Assembly (NCBI RefSeq): GCF_000784835.1
Contig: NZ_JSFH01000011.1
Coordinates: forward strand, 1 to 64,000
Length of the DNA: 64,000 bases
Direction: 5' to 3'
Origin: Thermotoga sp. Mc24
GTDB taxonomy: Bacteria > Thermotogota > Thermotogae > Thermotogales > Thermotogaceae
A model generated the notes under the pieces. It ran no database searches. It was not told the DNA's origin and saw only the letters and a list, made by a program, of their open reading frames with translations. Positions 16,945 to 25,983 of the stretch are shown here, one piece after another (position 1 is the first letter of the stretch; every line of letters begins with the position of its first letter). The position numbers and the translations under genes are program-made.

Positions 16945-17216
16945 TCATTTTTGTTATTTTCCAGAAAAACTTTGAAAGAAATTCCAGTCCTCACATCATC
17001 CCCTATTTTGATTTCAATGAAACCCGGTACAACGAAGAGGTCTTTTCCAGATTCTTCCAGAAATCTCCTTGCAACTGCCAAAGCCTTTACCGCTTGGTTC
17101 ACTGCACCGGCACCGATAGCCTGGATCTCCACCTTTTCGCTCTTGGTAAGAGAACCCGCTATCGCACCGGCTACCTTGTTGGGGTTCGAGTTCGAACTGA
17201 CCTTCAGGATTTCCAT
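16941..17216 (-). CDS. spoVS: Stage V sporulation protein S-like (SpoVS, Alba fold)
   Basis: 91 residues matching the SpoVS family closely: EILKVSSNSNPNKVAGAIAG, then EIQAIGAGAVNQAVKALAVARRFL, and a final strand ending GISFKVFLEN. The fold is related to the Alba nucleic-acid-binding fold. In Bacillus it affects septation and spore coat formation. Thermotoga does not form spores, so the ancestral role is presumably different. ATG 17216 has a GGAGGA site. It is followed by a coupled small gene. Confidence 0.9.
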   Translation of the reverse strand: MEILKVSSNSNPNKVAGAIAGSLTKSEKVEIQAIGAGAVNQAVKALAVARRFLEESGKDLFVVPGFIEIKIGDDVRTGISFKVFLENNKNE

Positions 17217-17253
17217 TCTACCATTCCTCCTTACTCACGGGTTTCTAACTTGC

Positions 17254-17283
17254 ATTTTATCATAAAAGAATTGGAGATTTCAA
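17254..17283 (-). promoter_or_regulatory. Promoter for spoVS
   Basis: Minus strand: -35 TTGAAA (17283-17278), 18-nt spacer, -10 TAAAAT (17259-17254) with an extended TGA just before. It overlaps the 3' end of galT by 4 nt, so spoVS has its own promoter within a minus-strand series. Confidence 0.6.
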
Positions 17284-18290
17284 ACTTGTTCCAAAGTAAC
17301 TTCTCTCAGGTATTTAGCGGCATCTTCCGGAGGCACCGTGTTTATATAGAACCCTGTCCCCCACTCGAAGCCCGCTACTTTTGTCAATCTCGGGAATATC
17401 TCTATGTGCCAGTGGTAATAATCCTTGCCTTCGAGACTCGTGGGAGCAGTGTGGATCAAAAGATTGTAAGGTGGATTGTCTAAGGCAGCGTATATCCTGT
17501 AGAGAACGTTCTTTAGAATCTTTGCAAGAGATCCCACTTCATCCTCGGATATCAGATGAAAGCTGTTCATGTGCCTTTTTGGAAGAATCCACGTTTCGAA
17601 TGGAAATCTGGCAGCGAAGGGTTCCAGAGCGATGAAGTGATCGTTTTCTTCAACTATTCTTTCCCTCTCTTTCTTCTCCTCATCTATGATATCGCAGAAA
17701 GGACATCTTTCTTTGTATTCGTAGTATTCTTTCGAACCGTCGAGTTCTTCCTGAACCCTCTTTGGCATGATGGGAACAGCAATTATCTGACTGTGAGGAT
17801 GACTGAGAGAGGCTCCGGCATCCTTTCCGTGATTTTTGAAAATCAGTATGTATTTTACTCTCTCATCCTTCATGATCTGTTCGTATCTGATCTTGTAAGC
17901 CCAAATGACTTCTTCTACGTTCCTGTAATCCATAACGGCGAGGTGGGAGTTGTGATCTGGGGTTTCAATGACCACATCGTGGTAACCAAACCCTATCGCC
18001 GCATCGTACATACCTCTTCCGTATTTCCTCAAAGGTACATTGGGATCAACCGCTGGGAATTTGTTTGGAACAACGCGCACCCACCAACCCGGTGTGTTGG
18101 GTTCTGTGTCTGCAGGCCTGAAGGCGAATATCTCCGGTGGAGTGGTGTGTTCGTTTCCATAATCGAAGGGACAGAAACCATCACGCACTTCTTCTACTTT
18201 CGTTCTTGCAAAGTCATGGGGTCTTTTCGCTCTCTCCGTGGCTATGATAACCCACCTTTTTATAATGGGATCTTTTCTGAATTCAGGCAT
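17280..18290 (-). CDS. galT: Galactose-1-phosphate uridylyltransferase
   Basis: A 336-residue HIT-superfamily enzyme of the Leloir pathway, exchanging UMP between UDP-glucose and galactose-1-phosphate. The active site HPHSQI contains the nucleophile His166. A CPFC pair near residue 198 is a likely metal site, and a late HWHIEIFPR motif is also present. The ATG at 18290 has a GGAAGGTGAA site and lies 4 nt after the glgA stop. The longer frame to 18335 would intrude into glgA. It is the last gene of the minus run that begins with thiN. Pairing with glycogen synthase suggests sugar-nucleotide handling. Confidence 0.96.
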   Translation of the reverse strand: MPEFRKDPIIKRWVIIATERAKRPHDFARTKVEEVRDGFCPFDYGNEHTTPPEIFAFRPADTEPNTPGWWVRVVPNKFPAVDPNVPLRKYGRGMYDAAIGFGYHDVVIETPDHNSHLAVMDYRNVEEVIWAYKIRYEQIMKDERVKYILIFKNHGKDAGASLSHPHSQIIAVPIMPKRVQEELDGSKEYYEYKERCPFCDIIDEEKKERERIVEENDHFIALEPFAARFPFETWILPKRHMNSFHLISEDEVGSLAKILKNVLYRIYAALDNPPYNLLIHTAPTSLEGKDYYHWHIEIFPRLTKVAGFEWGTGFYINTVPPEDAAKYLREVTLEQV

Positions 18291-18294
18291 ATTT

Positions 18295-19755
18295 TCACCT
18301 TCCAACCTTTGCAAGGGCTTTCTTGTAAAGTTCAACGTATTCTTTAGCGGACCTGTCCCAGGACAGATCCGTGTTCATGGCATTTGTCATAATCCTTTTC
18401 CAGTGTTCCCTTTCCCTGTAGTAAAAGTGAAGAGCCTTTGAAACTGCCTTCAACAGATGAGCGGAATCGTACTTCTTGAATCCAAAACCCGTACCTTCCA
18501 TCGATTGTGGATCGTATTCTCTCACTGTATCTGCCAGACCCCCCGTGTATCTCACAACGGGGATTGTTCCATATCTCATACTGAACATCTGCCCCAAACC
18601 ACACGGTTCGTATCTGCTCGGCATGAGGAATATATCTGCACCGGCGTATATCTTCTGCGCCAGTTCGACATCGAACTTTATGTTCGCTGATACTTTGTCT
18701 GGATACCTTTCTTGTAACTTTCTGAAGGCGTTTTCGTACTGTTCATCTCCCGTTCCAAGAACGACGATCTGAAGATCAAAGAGCGTCAGATAATCCATCA
18801 CATCAACCAGAAGGTCCAGACCTTTCTGGGGAACGAGTCTGCTGATCAACCCGGCCACAGCTGTTTCTTTGTTAACGGGAAGCCCCAGTTCTTCCTGAAG
18901 CTTCACCTTGTTTTCCCACTTGAGTTCAAGACGATTCACGTCGTAGTTGATGTAAATGTATTTGTCCGTGGCTGGATTATAAAGCTCGTAATCTATTCCG
19001 TTCAATATACCGTAGAGATCTTTCGATCGCATTCTCAGTACACCATCGAGTTTCTCACCGTACTCCTCCGTCTGAATTTCCTCGGCGTAAGTGGGACTAA
19101 CCGTGTTTATCACATCGCTGAACACTATTCCACCCTTGAGGAAATTCAGCTGTCCGTAGAACTCTAAGCCGTCGATGGTGAAAACATAGCCTGGAAGACC
19201 CGCAAAAGAGAGATACTTCGGATCGAACACACCTTGATATCCAAGGTTGTGAATTGTCAGGGATGTGGCCGTTCTGGAAAAGTAAGGATCGTCTCTGTAA
19301 ACGGTTTTCAAGTAGACGGGAATCAGAGCGGTTTGCCAGTCGTTCACGTGGACGATATCGGGTTTCAAATCAAGATGTTTTATCAGATCCAGAGTGGCCG
19401 CACAGAAGAAAATCGCCTGTTCTCCAAGATCTGGCCCCGCGTAGACACTTTCCGCAGAGAAGTAATAATCGTTAGCAACAAAATACGTTTTCACATCGCT
19501 TCCGGGAAGAACGGATTCGTATATATCGAACCTCTGGTCGGTTTTGACATAAGAAACAGGAAGGCCTTCGGCTACTTTCTTGATCTCGTATCCGAACTTC
19601 TCCGCATTTTTTTCGACGATTCTGTGTTTTGGCATAACTATCGTGACATCTACTCCGTGTTTCTTTAAGTACTTTGGAAGAGTTCCTGCAACGTCCGCCA
19701 ACCCTCCTACCTTCGCGAATGGAAAAACCTCGTAAGAAACGAACACCACTTTCAT
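18295..19755 (-). CDS. glgA: Glycogen synthase (ADP-glucose type, GT5)
   Basis: A 486-residue GT-B glycosyltransferase that extends alpha-1,4-glucan from ADP-glucose. The KVGGLADVAG motif near residue 15 is the ADP-glucose-binding KxGG site. The C-terminal Rossmann domain carries LIPQKGLDLLVDVM, a lysine-rich donor site region, and MPSRYEPCGLGQMFSMRYG with the conserved Glu. Length is normal for bacterial GlgA (about 480). It begins by ATGA overlap with the metallo-hydrolase gene. No glgC or glgB is in the window. Confidence 0.97.
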   Translation of the reverse strand: MKVVFVSYEVFPFAKVGGLADVAGTLPKYLKKHGVDVTIVMPKHRIVEKNAEKFGYEIKKVAEGLPVSYVKTDQRFDIYESVLPGSDVKTYFVANDYYFSAESVYAGPDLGEQAIFFCAATLDLIKHLDLKPDIVHVNDWQTALIPVYLKTVYRDDPYFSRTATSLTIHNLGYQGVFDPKYLSFAGLPGYVFTIDGLEFYGQLNFLKGGIVFSDVINTVSPTYAEEIQTEEYGEKLDGVLRMRSKDLYGILNGIDYELYNPATDKYIYINYDVNRLELKWENKVKLQEELGLPVNKETAVAGLISRLVPQKGLDLLVDVMDYLTLFDLQIVVLGTGDEQYENAFRKLQERYPDKVSANIKFDVELAQKIYAGADIFLMPSRYEPCGLGQMFSMRYGTIPVVRYTGGLADTVREYDPQSMEGTGFGFKKYDSAHLLKAVSKALHFYYREREHWKRIMTNAMNTDLSWDRSAKEYVELYKKALAKVGR

Positions 19756-20381
19756 CCTTTCACCTCCAGTTTCAGCGGTGCGTCGTGTGGAAAAACTAAG
19801 AGATCGATCTTTCCAACTCTGTCAAAGAAGTTCTTAACTTGAACGCTTCCGTACCCTTTGATTATATCATAGTAGCTAAGCCTGTTAGGTGTAATATCCC
19901 CTGTGATCAGCACTCTTCCTGCATTCTCTGTATCAAGAAGAAAAGAAAGGTGTTCTCTGGCGTGCCATGGAGTGTGAAACACCTTTATTTTTCCGTCGAA
20001 CAGCGTTTCCTCGCCCTTCAGAAGCACCACGTTTTTCCACGAAGAGATCACCTTCGAATAGATTCTCCCCACGATCGTACCAAAAGAAGTATAGTTCTTC
20101 GTTTTGTAAGATTCGTGAACATAGAAAGTAGCGTTCTCGAAGAGGACGGAGTTGAAGATATGATCTAGATGTACGTGTGTGAACAGAACGTCTGTTATAT
20201 CATCCGGAGGAATTCCAAGCTCAGAGAACTCCTTTTCCAGTTCGTCCATAGAAGAGAGGTTACCGGGGTCGATGATGATTCTTCTGTCACCGTGTTCCAG
20301 ATAAACAACCGTGGAAAAGTGAGCGTTCAACCTTCCTGGAACAAAAACGCTTCCACCCGTTACGAGGATTTTCAACTCCAC
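19752..20381 (-). CDS. Metallo-beta-lactamase-fold hydrolase
   Basis: 209 residues with the complete zinc-binding set: THVHLDH near residue 70, the WHAREH His near 140, TGDITP and a C-terminal FPHDAP His. The compact form resembles glyoxalase II-like and other small MBL hydrolases. Start GTG 20381, 6 nt after uppP. The end overlaps glgA by ATGA. Substrate unknown. Its place between UppP and GlgA gives no clear clue. Confidence 0.88.
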   Translation of the reverse strand: MELKILVTGGSVFVPGRLNAHFSTVVYLEHGDRRIIIDPGNLSSMDELEKEFSELGIPPDDITDVLFTHVHLDHIFNSVLFENATFYVHESYKTKNYTSFGTIVGRIYSKVISSWKNVVLLKGEETLFDGKIKVFHTPWHAREHLSFLLDTENAGRVLITGDITPNRLSYYDIIKGYGSVQVKNFFDRVGKIDLLVFPHDAPLKLEVKG

Positions 20382-20387
20382 TCGGCA

Positions 20388-21101
20388 TCACCCCGCAAGA
20401 TAGCTCAGAATCGCTATGAACAAGCAGTAGTAGGAAAACTGCCACATCCTTCCGGATCTCACAGATCTTGAAAGCACGTAAAGAGCAAAAAGACCAGAAA
20501 GAAACGCAAAAATCGGTGCAAGAACAGTTATGTTTCCTCTTTCTAAGCCAAGGATTCCTGCACCCAGAACAACTGGTATGGACATCAGAAAGGAATATTG
20601 AAGAGCATCTTCATTTTTGTACTTCATAAACAAAAGAGAAGCCACAGTGATTCCACTTCTTGAAATACCCGGGAAGAGAGCAAAGAGTTGGGCAACCCCA
20701 ACAAGAAAAGCATCGAGAAAACTCATGTTTTCCATTCTCTTTTCACCAGACGAATAATACCTGGTGAACAGCAGGATCAAAGCGGTTACAGAGAAAAACA
20801 GAGGGAGAAAGTGTGGCGAAGAAAACAGCCGATCGATTTGTTTTTCAAAGAGAACTCCAAAAACAGCGGCTGGAATGGTTGAAATGATCAGATTCAGGAT
20901 GATTCTCCAGTTTCTCAGACTCCTTCTTATGCCATCGAGCGTAAAAAGAACAACGGACACCAGCGTTCCAAGATGCAAAATGGCCGTCTGGTAAGCGTTC
21001 AGATCCGTTTTTAACAGATGCGACAGAAGAGTCAGGTGTCCAGAACTGGAAACAGGAAGAAATTCTGTTAGTCCCTGTACTATTCCGAGCAGCAGATCCA
21101 C
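20388..21101 (-). CDS. uppP: Undecaprenyl-diphosphate phosphatase (UppP/BacA)
   Basis: A 237-residue integral membrane enzyme that recycles undecaprenyl diphosphate to the monophosphate carrier for cell-wall synthesis. The two catalytic motifs are QGLTEFLPVSSSGH near the N-terminus and PGISRSG near residue 145. Eight or so membrane helices are visible. It is shorter than the roughly 270 residues typical of E. coli, mainly at the N-terminus and in loops. GTG start at 21101 with GAGGGG upstream, 1 nt after the CBS-ACT stop. Its operon also carries dxr and ispG, which make the isoprenoid precursors of the carrier. Confidence 0.95.
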   Translation of the reverse strand: MDLLLGIVQGLTEFLPVSSSGHLTLLSHLLKTDLNAYQTAILHLGTLVSVVLFTLDGIRRSLRNWRIILNLIISTIPAAVFGVLFEKQIDRLFSSPHFLPLFFSVTALILLFTRYYSSGEKRMENMSFLDAFLVGVAQLFALFPGISRSGITVASLLFMKYKNEDALQYSFLMSIPVVLGAGILGLERGNITVLAPIFAFLSGLFALYVLSRSVRSGRMWQFSYYCLFIAILSYLAG

Positions 21102-21102
21102 G

Positions 21103-21708
21103 TCAGAACCCCTCTTCCTTTTCGATGGATTCTATTTTTATTCCAAGACTTTCAAAAAGCTTGACGAGTGTTCTTTCATCTACCGCGTCCACTTTGATGA
21201 GAACTTCTCTCTTGTTGTCTTCCGATCTTGTTGTGATAATAGACAAAATGTTTATGTTACTGAGCGATAAAGCGTCCACAACTTTCCTCAACTCTCCGGG
21301 TTCGTCCTCAAGAAGGACAGAAAAACGGATACCAGGAACGTCCATTGCCAGAGCTTCTATGAGTGCTTCAAGAAAATCATGAAGACTCACAGCACCCTTG
21401 AGACGCATCTCTTCGTCAATCACTGGGAGATAAGGTTCCTGGTGCTCCAGAAACAGAAGAAGAGCGTGAGTGATGTTGTCTTCTTCGTGGACGAAAAAGT
21501 CCGGAAGAGAAACTTTATTGAATATAGGAGTATCGAGGTCCACGTTCAGCAAATCCTCTTTGTTCACCACTCCTCTGAAATGACCCTCCCGATCTTTGAC
21601 AACGCATTCGTTCGTTTGGTACTGTCTCATCCTGTGAAGGCATTCTCTCACCGTAGCCGATTCTTCAACCACCGGGAAATCCTGGGTGACCCATTTTTTG
21701 ACTTTCAT
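21103..21708 (-). CDS. CBS-ACT regulatory protein
   Basis: 201 residues: tandem CBS motifs (about 1-58, VKDREGHFRGVVNKEDLL; about 65-120, PYLPVIDEEMRLKGAVSLHDFL) followed by an ACT domain (about 127-198, RFSVLLEDEPGELRKVVDALSLSNINILSI). Such proteins sense adenine nucleotides through CBS and amino acids or other small ligands through ACT. No enzyme domain is present, so it is likely a small regulator. It starts at ATG 21708 (AGGAGGTGGAACG), overlapping ispG by ATGA. Its target is not known. The isoprenoid and envelope genes around it are candidates. Confidence 0.88.
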   Translation of the reverse strand: MKVKKWVTQDFPVVEESATVRECLHRMRQYQTNECVVKDREGHFRGVVNKEDLLNVDLDTPIFNKVSLPDFFVHEEDNITHALLLFLEHQEPYLPVIDEEMRLKGAVSLHDFLEALIEALAMDVPGIRFSVLLEDEPGELRKVVDALSLSNINILSIITTRSEDNKREVLIKVDAVDERTLVKLFESLGIKIESIEKEEGF

Positions 21709-22739
21709 CGTTCCACCTCCTTGAGTAGTTCATTCAGATAGTGTTTGAAACGTTCCAGAACGAACTCTTTTGAAACACGTTCTCTTATCTCTCCCTTCAC
21801 GAATATAACAGCTCCATCCCTGAGGCCGGCCACTCCCAGATCGGCGTCTTTCCCTTCTCCTATACCGTTCACAACGCACCCCATAACAGCTATTTTCAAC
21901 TTCTTTTGAACGTGAAAGAAATTCTCTTCGATCATCTTTGCCATACTTTCGACATCAATTTCTGCTCTGCCGCAGGTAGGACAGGCTATCACTTCCACAC
22001 CTTCTCTGAGACCAATAGCTATGAGGATCTTCCTTCCAACGATGACCTCTCTCACCGGATCTCCAGATATGGATACCCTTATGGTGTCACCAATGTTTTT
22101 AAGAAGAAGATGACCTATAGCGATGGAAGATTTAACGATGGCCGTCTCTGAAACGCCCGCTTCAGTCACTCCAAGATGGATGGGATATTCGACCTTTTCG
22201 GCAATGTACTCGTTTGCCTTTATCGTTTCAAGTACATCTGAGCTCTTCACCGAGACGACGATATCGTAGAACCCCTCCTTTTCAAGTAGTCTGACTTCTT
22301 CAAGGGCGGATTCTGCCAGATCTTTCCACCTTTCTGAGGTTCTTCTCTTTATGGATCCCACGTTCGCTCCAACACGAATGGGGATACCTTTTTCCTTTGC
22401 AGCCGCAATGACATCTTTCAGCCGATCCTTACTCATATTACCCGGATTGATCCTTATCTTGTCCGCTCCGTTCTCAATCGAAAGAATAGCAAGCCTGTAA
22501 TCGAACTGGATGTCCGCGACAAGGGGAATCTCTATCTGCTCCTTTATTCGTCTGATTGCTTTCGCGTCTTCTTCATCCTGAACAGCAACCCGGACGATTT
22601 CACAACCTGCCCTTTCGAGACGTTTTATTTGGGAGACGGTTCTTTCCACATCGGCCGTCTTCGTTGTGGTCATGGACTGAACACTCACGGAAGCTCCTCC
22701 ACCGATCACCACGTTTCCCACTTTCACACTCTTTCTCAT
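21705..22739 (-). CDS. ispG: 4-hydroxy-3-methylbut-2-en-1-yl diphosphate synthase
   Basis: A 344-residue [4Fe-4S] enzyme of the non-mevalonate isoprenoid pathway (GcpE), forming HMBPP from methylerythritol cyclodiphosphate. N-terminal TIM barrel: SVKVGNVVIGGGASVSVQSM, then LVADIQFDYRLA. The C-terminal cluster domain has CPTCGR and GCVVNGIGEG, giving three Cys plus Glu. The ATG at 22739 overlaps the rseP stop as ATGA. The same frame stays open about 119 codons further right but that stretch is the rseP coding region in another frame. Length matches the one-domain bacterial enzyme. Confidence 0.97.
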   Translation of the reverse strand: MRKSVKVGNVVIGGGASVSVQSMTTTKTADVERTVSQIKRLERAGCEIVRVAVQDEEDAKAIRRIKEQIEIPLVADIQFDYRLAILSIENGADKIRINPGNMSKDRLKDVIAAAKEKGIPIRVGANVGSIKRRTSERWKDLAESALEEVRLLEKEGFYDIVVSVKSSDVLETIKANEYIAEKVEYPIHLGVTEAGVSETAIVKSSIAIGHLLLKNIGDTIRVSISGDPVREVIVGRKILIAIGLREGVEVIACPTCGRAEIDVESMAKMIEENFFHVQKKLKIAVMGCVVNGIGEGKDADLGVAGLRDGAVIFVKGEIRERVSKEFVLERFKHYLNELLKEVER

Positions 22740-24238
22740 ATTCCCATCATCCTTCCTATGTCGAGGAACGTGATGTAAAGAAAGAGCATCATGAGAAAGA
22801 TGAACCCGAGGAAATGGATGATGTTTTCGACCTGAGGGTTGAGTCTCTTTCGAGTGATCATCTCCACAAGCGAGAAGATGATGCGACCACCATCGAGCGC
22901 CGGAAGTGGTAAAAGATTCAGAACACCCAAGCTGATCGTTATCACAGCCACAACTGTGAGGACTGACTCTAGACCTGTTTTGGATGCCGCACTGATCACA
23001 CCAGCCAGTCCCACTACTCCCACTATCTGACCCGTCTGAACATTCCTGAAGAAATTCTTCAGAGAAGAGGCAGTCGTCAGTAACACATAGTTGCACGCCT
23101 TCACAGAAAGACTCACCGCTTCCAGAGGATTCTTCGGTTTATAGCGGGGAACCCCCATCTCCAGGAGATCGGAAGTTTCGAGGACGTCCTTTAAAAATGA
23201 AGCCTCCACGCTTTTCTCTATCGTGTCGTCACCCCTTTTTATCACCACCCTGACGCTGTCTGAAAGTCCTCTCCACCATTCGAGATCTTCTCCTTGCAAA
23301 CTTACCATCATGGTGTCTCTTCCCAGTGTCAACCTCTGATAAAGCACCACCAGGTCTTGCCATCCTTCTATCTCCTGATCTTCTACCCGTACTATACGAT
23401 CTCCCTTTTTGATGAAAAGTCCTTCTTTGAAATAAACGTCCTTTTTGAACACAGGAGTGAGCCCAGAGAAGGATATTCCGATCATATAGCGGGCCGGAAT
23501 TTCGTTGAACTGCTTCAGGATACCTTTTACCGTTCCTCCTTCGAACTCAAGAACCACGTATTCGCTCACAAATTCTTTGAGAACAGATATGTCCCTGTTT
23601 CCGTTAACTGAGATGAGTCTTCCCGAAGGAGTTCCCTCTGCACTTTCTAGAACGAAATCGTACGTTTCGGGATACATTCTGGGAGTCAATCTGAGAGATT
23701 TCTTCTCACCGTCCCTGAAGATAACCAGATCAACAGACAGTCCTTTCTGGATCTCGTTTGAAATGATCGACGTGTCGAAAGCGATCTTGCCGTTTATGGA
23801 ATAGATGATATCTCCTCGTCTCAGTCCAGCTTCTTCTGCGGGACTTCCCGGTACAACTTCATCTATCCCGGGAAGCGCAATTCCCCAGTTGAGAGTGATA
23901 GGGAGAAAGAGAAGGTAACCTGCGAGTATTGAGAAGAGGGGCCCCGCAAGGGTGATCAGAAACCTCTGCCAGGCTGGTTTTGTGTAGAAACTTTTTTCTT
24001 TCTCTTCCTCGTCTGCTATCTCTTCTCCTTCTTCACCGAGCATCCTTACGTATCCACCTATGGGAAAGACGTTGACTCTGAAGGTAGTTTCCCTTCCTTT
24101 CACAGAAAAAATCTTTGGTCCAAATCCAATCGCAAATTCCAAAATTTTCACTTTGAAGAGCCTTGCAAAAAGATAGTGCCCAAATTCGTGGACCATTATG
24201 ACACCAGTCAGTATCAGTATGAAGTAGACGATAACCAT
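22736..24238 (-). CDS. rseP: Site-2 protease RseP-like zinc metalloprotease with PDZ domains
   Basis: A 500-residue inner-membrane intramembrane protease. The HExxH motif is VHEFGH (about residues 16-21), the second metal ligand lies in [13 protein letters not shown] near residue 450, and [11 protein letters not shown] follows the first transmembrane pair. The periplasmic region contains a PDZ domain ([23 protein letters not shown]) and a second PDZ-like part ([18 protein letters not shown]). Family members cleave anti-sigma factors or signal-peptide remnants. Being flanked by dxr and ispG is a common bacterial arrangement. The ATG at 24238 overlaps dxr by 25 nt. Confidence 0.95.
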   Translation of the reverse strand: MVIVYFILILTGVIMVHEFGHYLFARLFKVKILEFAIGFGPKIFSVKGRETTFRVNVFPIGGYVRMLGEEGEEIADEEEKEKSFYTKPAWQRFLITLAGPLFSILAGYLLFLPITLNWGIALPGIDEVVPGSPAEEAGLRRGDIIYSINGKIAFDTSIISNEIQKGLSVDLVIFRDGEKKSLRLTPRMYPETYDFVLESAEGTPSGRLISVNGNRDISVLKEFVSEYVVLEFEGGTVKGILKQFNEIPARYMIGISFSGLTPVFKKDVYFKEGLFIKKGDRIVRVEDQEIEGWQDLVVLYQRLTLGRDTMMVSLQGEDLEWWRGLSDSVRVVIKRGDDTIEKSVEASFLKDVLETSDLLEMGVPRYKPKNPLEAVSLSVKACNYVLLTTASSLKNFFRNVQTGQIVGVVGLAGVISAASKTGLESVLTVVAVITISLGVLNLLPLPALDGGRIIFSLVEMITRKRLNPQVENIIHFLGFIFLMMLFLYITFLDIGRMMGI

Positions 24239-25344
24239 TCTGTCACCCTCTCCGCTCTTTTTCTCGCTTCAAAATGAATTCGCTCCACATCATCCAGTGT
24301 CCGCGGCTGTGGATATCCTTGAAACTCTTCGAGAGTCTTTTCTATCACTCTGTGGATACCGCCGAACCTTATTTTCCTCATCAGGAAAGCTTCGACCGCC
24401 ACCTCGTCCGCCGCGTTGAAAACTGTTCTCAGGGTGTAAGAATCCTTTATGTCTTTCAAGAGAAAGAACGCAGGGTATCTTTCAGGGTCGGGATCTTCAA
24501 AAGAAAGACTGATAGTCCTCAGGAAAAACGGTTCAAGAGTAACGCGCCTCGGATAGAGAAGGGCATAACTTATGGGTATCCTCATATCCGGTGGTGATAC
24601 CACCATTTTGACGTTTCCATCCGGTAGAACCACCGCTCCGTGAACCAACCCCTCTCTGTGTATCTTCACTTCTATCTTCTCGAAGGATAGTCCAAAGAGT
24701 TCCATAGCTTCCAGGACTTCGAACGCCTTGTTTACCATTGTAGCAGAATCTACCGTTATACGAGCTCCCATGTTCCACACGGGATGCCTGAGCACGTCTT
24801 CAGGTCTTGCTCTATCGATCTTGGAAATCTCCCAGTCTCTCAAAGCGCCTCCAGAAGCTGTCAAAACGATCTTCTCCACCTCTGGTTCTATCACCTGAAA
24901 GATGGCGCTGTGTTCACTGTCGACCGGAATGAGTTCTGTTCCTTTCTCTCTGAGTTTTTTCTTCACCAGAAATCCTCCACACACGAGAGATTCTTTGTTT
25001 GCAAGACACACCCTTCTTGAGTGTTCTATGGACGAAAGCACCGCCCTCAATCCACTAAATCCGGAAACCGCTACCATTGTGATGTCGGGTTTCAGCACTT
25101 CCAGCATCTCTTCTATGGAATGAGGACCTTTCCAGATGTTGATCGAACTGTCTTCAAATTCCACATCACCTGTGATCGCCACGTTCTTCACGTTGAATTC
25201 CTTCACGATCTTGAGAGCCAGCTCCAGGTTTCTGTGGAACGAGATACCTATCAACCGAATCCCTTTTATTTTCTTCAACACGTCGAGTGTCTGTGTTCCG
25301 ATGGATCCGGTGGCACCCAGTATCACAAGGGTTCTTTCTTCCAT
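24214..25344 (-). CDS. dxr: 1-deoxy-D-xylulose-5-phosphate reductoisomerase
   Basis: A 376-residue NADPH-dependent enzyme making methylerythritol phosphate (MEP pathway step 2). The nucleotide fold [16 protein letters not shown] is at the N-terminus. [12 protein letters not shown]-type (here [11 protein letters not shown]) and [11 protein letters not shown] are catalytic signatures, and TASGGALRD plus [17 protein letters not shown] hold metal and substrate. It is full length. The start at ATG 25344 overlaps thiN by 22 nt and has only a weak ribosome site, consistent with coupled translation. ThiN makes the thiamine diphosphate cofactor used by DXS, the preceding pathway enzyme, which is not in the window. 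Confidence 0.97.
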   Translation of the reverse strand: MEERTLVILGATGSIGTQTLDVLKKIKGIRLIGISFHRNLELALKIVKEFNVKNVAITGDVEFEDSSINIWKGPHSIEEMLEVLKPDITMVAVSGFSGLRAVLSSIEHSRRVCLANKESLVCGGFLVKKKLREKGTELIPVDSEHSAIFQVIEPEVEKIVLTASGGALRDWEISKIDRARPEDVLRHPVWNMGARITVDSATMVNKAFEVLEAMELFGLSFEKIEVKIHREGLVHGAVVLPDGNVKMVVSPPDMRIPISYALLYPRRVTLEPFFLRTISLSFEDPDPERYPAFFLLKDIKDSYTLRTVFNAADEVAVEAFLMRKIRFGGIHRVIEKTLEEFQGYPQPRTLDDVERIHFEARKRAERVTEWLSSTSY

Positions 25345-25928
25345 CTGAAGTAAATCAAACCTCCTTTCTTCACTTCTATCGTGACTCTATCACTCACAGC
25401 TTCGTTGCTCACGCCGTAAGGTTTTGTGAGGGGCATAACGGCGTTCTCAAGGGTGTATTTGAAGCCTTTGAGAGTCACCCCTTCTGCGTCTCCACCGAGC
25501 GGCAGTATAGACCACTTTTCTCCAGGGACAGCGAAGAGAGTTTTCGCTCCTTCCACGTAACCAACCGTGAGAGAAGACGATTCGAGGGTCGTGTTTTTGA
25601 AACGTTTCAACAGATAGAAAAGAGCGAGTACCATGTCGAGACGATCACCTTTCCATCCGAAGACAATCTTTTCTTCTTCGAACTCCCGAAGTGCAAGTTC
25701 CAGATCTATTTCATCCTTCTCCTTTGGAAATATCTTCAGCGTTACCCCGTGTTTTTTCAACCACTCCATAGTTTCTTCCTTCACCGAATCGGCGTCACCT
25801 ATGAAAAGATCGGGTACAATGTTTCTTGTTCTCAGGTAATTCGCTCCTCCGTCCACCGCCACGATCTTCTCACAGCGGGAGACATCCACGAACTCTTCGT
25901 AAGAACCGTTTGCAAAAATACACACCAT
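25323..25928 (-). CDS. thiN: Thiamine pyrophosphokinase
   Basis: A 201-residue enzyme transferring pyrophosphate from ATP to thiamine. Motifs: [11 protein letters not shown] near residue 25, LFIGDADS near 41, [11 protein letters not shown] near 70 and [10 protein letters not shown] near 92. The last two are slightly diverged from the usual KD-TD-E and GGRxDH, but in the right order and spacing. A C-terminal substrate domain follows with [14 protein letters not shown] 25928 has AGGAGG. It is first in the minus run, transcribed from a palindromic divergent promoter shared with ogt. Confidence 0.9.
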   Translation of the reverse strand: MVCIFANGSYEEFVDVSRCEKIVAVDGGANYLRTRNIVPDLFIGDADSVKEETMEWLKKHGVTLKIFPKEKDEIDLELALREFEEEKIVFGWKGDRLDMVLALFYLLKRFKNTTLESSSLTVGYVEGAKTLFAVPGEKWSILPLGGDAEGVTLKGFKYTLENAVMPLTKPYGVSNEAVSDRVTIEVKKGGLIYFRWKKEPL

Positions 25929-25959
25929 GGATCTATACTCCTCCTTCTCGTTCGAGGCC

Positions 25960-25977
25960 CTGATATAATTCTATCAG
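25960..25977. promoter_or_regulatory. Palindromic overlapping divergent promoters for thiN and ogt
   Basis: The 18-bp stretch CTGATATAATTCTATCAG has 6-bp inverted arms (CTGATA, TATCAG). Rightward it reads TGATATAAT (extended -10, TATAAT at 25964-25969). Leftward it reads TGATAGAAT (TAGAAT as 25973-25968). The two -10 elements share 2 bp. No -35 is visible on either side. Rightward transcription would begin about 8 nt before ogt. Confidence 0.6.
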
Positions 25978-25983
25978 GAGGCG

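Noticed and set aside
22740-23096. 119-residue N-terminal extension of IspG
   Set aside because: It is the rseP coding region in another frame. The normal IspG start is ATG 22739, overlapping the rseP stop.
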